Origin: Haloterrigena sp. H1
GTDB taxonomy: Archaea > Halobacteriota > Halobacteria > Halobacteriales > Natrialbaceae
Direction: 5' to 3'
NCBI RefSeq assembly: GCF_005938085.1
Contig: NZ_SMZK01000001.1
Span: forward strand, 2,971,200-3,035,199
DNA: 64,000 nt
A program made the position numbers and the translations under genes. Below the pieces are notes generated by a model that did no database searches, was not told the origin of the DNA, and was given only the letters and a program-made list of their open reading frames with translations. Below, one piece after another: positions 60,089-64,000 of this stretch. Numbering within the stretch: position 1 is the stretch's first letter; the number at the start of each line of letters is the position of its first letter.

Positions 60089-61086
60089 GACTGACACGCC
60101 GTGGCTGGACCGTCGTCGCAACCGCTGGTGGAGCCGTCGCACTGAGCTGGCAGTTCGGCCCCCGGGCGCTGAACGCGGTTGTCGTCCCGCTGGTCGTCGT
60201 CTTGCTTGCCGGCCTCGTCACGGTCAGTCGTGCAGAGCGGCCACGCGTCACCCGCCAGCCCATCGCCGAGGGATTCGTCGGCGAGCACCGGACGGTCGCG
60301 GTCACGATCGAAACCGATGGCCCGCTCGCCGCAACCGTCAGCGACGCCGTCGGTGAGGGGCTCTCGGCGGCCACGCGACCCGTCGCCGCGATCACGCTCG
60401 AGGGCGAGCAGACGATCACGTACGACGTCGAACTCGCGCACCGAGGCCGCCACCGAGTCGGCCCGCTCGAGATCGCCGTCAGCGACGTCGTCGGCCTCGT
60501 CGAGCGTCGCTTCGAGTACGCCGACCGAACGTCAGTCCTCACCTATCCGCGGGTCCACGAGCTCGGTCGGGGGGCCGTCGACGACCTGCAGGCGCTGGCC
60601 GGCGTCACTGAGCGCCGCGAGCACGAGACGTTCGACCACCTCCGAGAGTACAACCGCGGGGACCCGCTGCGCGATGTTCACTGGAAGAGCGCAGCCAAAC
60701 ACCCCGACGACGGCTTGCTCGTCAGGGAGTACGGCGATGACGAGGGATCTGGTACTGTCACCGTCGCCGCCGAGTGTGTCGCTGGCCATGACGACGAGTT
60801 AGCGGCGGCCGCTGCCACCGTCGTGACCGTCCTGCTCGAGCGAGGGCTGTTGGTCGGACTCGTCGTTCCAGACGGGAAAGAGCCGCCGAAAACGGGCGGG
60901 GAGCACCATCGGACGCTCCTCGGCCTGCTTGCCGTCGTCGACGCCGGCGAACTCGACGAACGGACACGACGGGCCGCCGACGTGCTGGTTCGAACCGACG
61001 CGGACGGAACGACGATCGTCGGCGACGACCGCGAACTGCCTTTCGATGCAGGTGGCGCTGTCGACCACCCGGTGGTGACGACATGA
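60085..61086 (+). CDS. DUF58 domain membrane protein
   Basis: A 333-residue protein. Two short hydrophobic segments at the N terminus (WTVVATAGGAVALSWQFG and LNAVVVPLVVVLLAGLVTV) anchor it in the membrane. The DUF58 motif DHLREYNRGDPLRDVHWKSAAK lies near residue 182 and a VWA-like fold follows. Proteins of this type are partners of the MoxR ATPase encoded just before it. The start overlaps the moxR stop by 4 nt and its stop overlaps the start of the transglutaminase gene by 4 nt. Confidence 0.9.
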   Translation: MRLTRRGWTVVATAGGAVALSWQFGPRALNAVVVPLVVVLLAGLVTVSRAERPRVTRQPIAEGFVGEHRTVAVTIETDGPLAATVSDAVGEGLSAATRPVAAITLEGEQTITYDVELAHRGRHRVGPLEIAVSDVVGLVERRFEYADRTSVLTYPRVHELGRGAVDDLQALAGVTERREHETFDHLREYNRGDPLRDVHWKSAAKHPDDGLLVREYGDDEGSGTVTVAAECVAGHDDELAAAAATVVTVLLERGLLVGLVVPDGKEPPKTGGEHHRTLLGLLAVVDAGELDERTRRAADVLVRTDADGTTIVGDDRELPFDAGGAVDHPVVTT

Positions 61087-63347
61087 GCACGGACGCGTCC
61101 GGACGAGCAGGCGAGCGACCGATCTCGCTCGAGACGGACCGAGTCGCCGACGCTGGGGCTGCCCGCTCGATCGCACTGCTCTGTGTGCTGGTCCTGACAG
61201 CGTCGTACGTGAGCGTCCTCTACGGGATCACGCAGGTCGTTGGCGGCAGTCGGGCACTGTTTGCGGTCGTCGTGGTGATGCTCGTCGGGGCGACGGTACT
61301 TGCACGACTGATTCGGCCGTGGACCGCAGCCGCTCTCGCGCTGGCGGCGGCTGGGGTCGGCTTCGCCTACTATCTCACGTCGGCCGGTGTCGATCCGAGC
61401 GTCGTCATTATGGCGGCCGACACGATCGTCTCGGATACCGTCGCGCTCGCGACCGGACTGCCTATTCTTCAGATGGTACAAGCGGGCATCTGGACGCTGG
61501 GGTTTGCACCTGCCCCCGTCTTCCTCTCGTGGTATCTCGCCATGCGAGGCCGGTACGGACTCGGTGTCGTTCCCGGCGGGGCCGCGCTCGGGTTTCTCGT
61601 GCTGACCGGCGACGCGGGCACGCTCGTCACCGTGGTCGGCACCCTCGCTGCCATCGGTGCCGTCGCCGCCGGCGAACTCGAGCACCGCGGTGGGTCACTC
61701 CGGCAGGCGGACCTGCTCGCGGCGCTGTTCGCGCTCGCCGTCGTCCTCTCGCTTTCGGTCACGGTCGTTCCCGGCCAGCCGGCAGCGCCGACCCACCTCT
61801 CCCAGGGCGAGCCCGGCACGCTCGAGGCGACGCTCGATACCGCGCCCCAGCGGTCGGGGATCGCCGGGGAGGTCGATCTCTCGCCGGCGGTCCGGTTTAC
61901 CGTCGAGTCGGACCAGCGGTCGTACTGGCGACCGGCGTCTACGATCGGTTCACTGGCGACGGGTGGGTCCGCACCGTCGGAGCAGCCGGTACGACGGCCA
62001 CCTCGCGTCGCCGCCGAGCGACTCGGGACGATCGAACAGACCATCACCCCCGAGACGGAACTGGGCGTCATGCCCGTCGCGCCACAGCCGATCGCCCTCG
62101 AGGGCGACGTGACGCGGCGGACGACTGTCTCGCAACACGGCCAGCCGCGACCGGACGCGCCGCTGTCGGCGGGCGAGCGCTACACCGTCGTGAGTAGCGT
62201 CGTCGATTCCGACCCGGCAGCGCTCGGACTGCCGGAACGGACTATCCCGACAGCGTCACCGACCGGTACCTCCAGCTACCCGAAAGCACCTCGAGCGAGT
62301 TCCAAGCGCGGACCGCCGAGATCACGGCCGACGCCGAGAATCCGTACGAAACCGCGGTCGCGATCGAACGCCACCTCGAGTCGTCGAAGGAGTACTCGCT
62401 GTCGGTCTCCAAGCCCGACGGCAACGTCGCCGAAGAATTCACGACGGAGATGGAGGCGGGCTACTGCGTCTACTTCGCGACGGCGATGACCCAGATGCTC
62501 CGCGCAGAAGGGGTCCCCGGCCCGCTACGTCACCGGCTACACGAGCGGCGAGCAGGTCGACGACGATACCTACGTCGTCCGCGGGCTCGACGCCCCGCTG
62601 GGTCGAGGGTCTACTTCCCCGAGCATGGGTGGGTCCAGTTCGATCCGACGCCAAGCGACAGCCGCGATGCGGTCCACACCGACCGGCTCGAGCAAGCCCG
62701 CGACGCCGGCATCGAGAACGTAGACACGGACGAAACCGACGACGAACCGTCCGACCCACTGGTGACGAGTCAATCGACCACTCGGAACCCGAATCCAACG
62801 AAACGCCCGGCCCCGACGACCCGAACGAATCGACACCGGCGGCGCAGGGCAACGAAACGAACGAGACCCGTCCGACCCCGCCACCGGCACGGGCGGCAGC
62901 GACTCGGCGAACGACGGCTCGCTCGTCACGATCACGCGCGAAACGGCGGCGCTCGGACTCGTGGCGCTCGTCGGTCTCGCCGCAGGCGCGCGCCGAACCA
63001 ACGCGGCGACGCGGCTCCGTCGTGTCCTCGGTATCTACTGGCACGGTCGCCGACGGGACCCCGATCGAGACGCCGAGCACGCCTTCACCCGTCTCGAGCG
63101 GCTGCTCGCCCGGCAGTATCGTCCGCGGCGGCGGTCGGAGTCGGCTCGCGCGTACCTGCACGCACTGTCGATAGCAGCCGACGCAGGCGACGCGACGCCG
63201 ATCGACACGCGAACCGAACGCGTCGTCGACTACTACGAACGAGCGACCTACGGGACCGGCGTCAGTCGGACGGAAGCCGACGAGGCGATCGCGATCGTCG
63301 ACGACCTCGCTCGAGCCCAGCTTCCGGTGCTCGGTCGGCTTCGATGA
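61083..63347 (+). pseudogene. Transglutaminase-domain membrane protein, broken by several frameshifts
   Basis: Frame 61083 starts a ~750-residue protein with about seven helices in its first 220 residues, an outside region, a transglutaminase core and a last helix. The sequence shifts frame near 61930, 62005, 62227, 62517, 62605, 62765 and 62875. Pieces from the three frames still read as one protein: TGVYDRFTGDGWVRTVG, YPDSVTDRYLQL, EAGYCVYFATAMTQMLRAEGVP (with the catalytic Cys), RYVTGYTSGEQV, YFPEHGWVQFDPTP, and TRETAALGLVALVGLAAG in the last helix. The usual DAHAWVE motif with the catalytic His is lost at the 62605 shift. Decay or sequence errors are both possible. Confidence 0.8.
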
Positions 63348-63519
63348 GACGGCTGCTACTGACGGACAGACCGACGTGACGCCGGTCGCACAGTAGTACG
63401 AGAATCGAGACCGTCGCAGCCAGTGACTGTGAGAGCCCCACCTGACTCAAAAGAGACCCACGCGAGAGCATGCGGGTCCCGATAGTGTTTAATATGCCCG
63501 TTTCATAGCAACGAACGTA

Positions 63520-63812
63520 ATGTCGGAAGTCTGCTCGACGTGCGGGCTGCCCGAGGAACTTTGCGTCGCGAGGACGTAGCCAAGGGACAACAGCAACTCA
63601 ACATCCGCATTGACGAGCGCAGATACGGGAAAGAGGTAACGATCGTCGAAGGATTCGATCCGAAGGACGTCGATCTGGATAGTCTCTCGTCGGATCTCAA
63701 ATCGAAGTTCGCCTGTGGCGGCACCGTCGAGGACGACCAGATCGAACTGCAGGGGAACCACACCGGCCGCATCGAGGAGTTCCTTCGGGACCGCGGCTTC
63801 AACGTCGCCTAA
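63520..63812 (+). pseudogene. Translation initiation factor eIF1/SUI1 with one frameshift
   Basis: The ATG at 63520 starts [16 protein letters not shown] and then meets TAG after ARTG-type codons because one base is missing between 63567 and 63568 (expected GTC TGC GAG GAC, read GTC GCG AGG ACG). Restoring one base gives [33 protein letters not shown] and [16 protein letters not shown], the full ~97-residue eIF1 (SUI1) with its N-terminal zinc Cys pairs. GTGTTTAATATGC at 63484-63496 is a TATA-like box ~27 nt upstream. As eIF1 should be needed for start-site selection, an error in the sequence is more likely than a true loss. Confidence 0.85.
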
Positions 63813-63947
63813 TGCCCGCGATGCTCTGAGACGACTTCCGAGCCCACGACCGCGTCGCAGTTTTCCTATCGTTTTTTACGTCGCTCTCGAACAGTCGCGT
63901 CGGCGGCGTTCGAGGCGAAACCCTGCCAGAGAACTGCACGTGGACGA

Positions 63948-64000
63948 TTAGAACGGCGACTCACGCGTTGTCGACTCCGCGTCGTCCCCATCCTCGCGGA
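63948..64000 (-). CDS. Possible C-terminal end of a gene cut by the window edge
   Basis: On the minus strand, an open frame runs in from the right edge and ends EDGDDAESTTRESPF with TAA at 63948-63950. The acidic composition is typical of haloarchaeal C termini. Too short to name a family. It would converge with the eIF1 gene. Confidence 0.35.
   Translation of the reverse strand, partial: REDGDDAESTTRESPF

Overview
This window is chromosomal DNA from a halophilic archaeon (class Halobacteria), most like the Natrialba/Natrinema/Haloterrigena group, although the genus is inferred. The evidence is high GC, very acidic proteins, Sec61-beta, deoxyhypusine synthase, eIF1 and NOG1 GTPase genes, F420 enzymes, a fused cytochrome oxidase I+III, and many genes whose start codon lies about 27 nt after a TATA-like box (leaderless transcripts). 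Only a few genes show a Shine-Dalgarno-like sequence.

Layout. 0-4.4 kb: Rieske protein, acidic small protein, acyl-CoA ligase, acetyltransferase fused to a zinc ribbon, flavin-binding protein. 4.4-11.8 kb: a minus-strand run of membrane proteins (MgtC/DUF4010, DUF2391, ZIP-like, CaCA exchanger), AIM24, a short LemA-like protein and a histidine kinase, divergent from a second kinase at 12-14 kb. 14-18.6 kb: flavin-binding protein, malate:quinone oxidoreductase, voltage-gated-type channel and a Na+/H+ antiporter. 18.6-25.8 kb is accessory in character: a decayed SRPBCC fragment, a FilR1-type regulator, two DUF1059 proteins, an intact SRPBCC double-domain protein, orphan small genes and several copies of a dispersed inverted repeat. 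25.8-37.7 kb is core-like: deoxyhypusine synthase, Nif3-like protein, cytochrome oxidase, glycerophosphodiesterase, F420 reductase, thioredoxin, Sec61-beta, PdxT, bifunctional nuclease, HisE and a Cys-rich copper-type protein. An IS6-type element sits at 37.7-38.4 kb. 38.4-46.1 kb: NOG1, DUF389, EngB, a 2-hydroxyacid dehydrogenase, a NUDIX/eIF2B-like fusion and a phosphoesterase.

46.1-49.1 kb holds a ribbon-helix-helix regulator convergent with a cbiMNQO cobalt/nickel uptake operon. 49.4-56.1 kb holds an Nramp-related transporter gene split by an IS630-family element with a clean TA duplication, followed by hyuA, hyuB and an Asp/Glu-racemase-family gene. This looks like a hydantoin- or oxoproline-type catabolic operon whose transporter is now broken. 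56.2-58.1 kb carries cofE and mer (F420), followed by a zinc-ribbon protein and cspA. 59.1-63.3 kb is a moxR-DUF58-transglutaminase operon.

The transglutaminase gene has about seven frameshifts, and the neighbouring eIF1 gene also has one. eIF1 should be essential, so errors in the sequence between about 61.9 and 63.6 kb are a serious possibility. No rRNA, tRNA or CRISPR array was seen.
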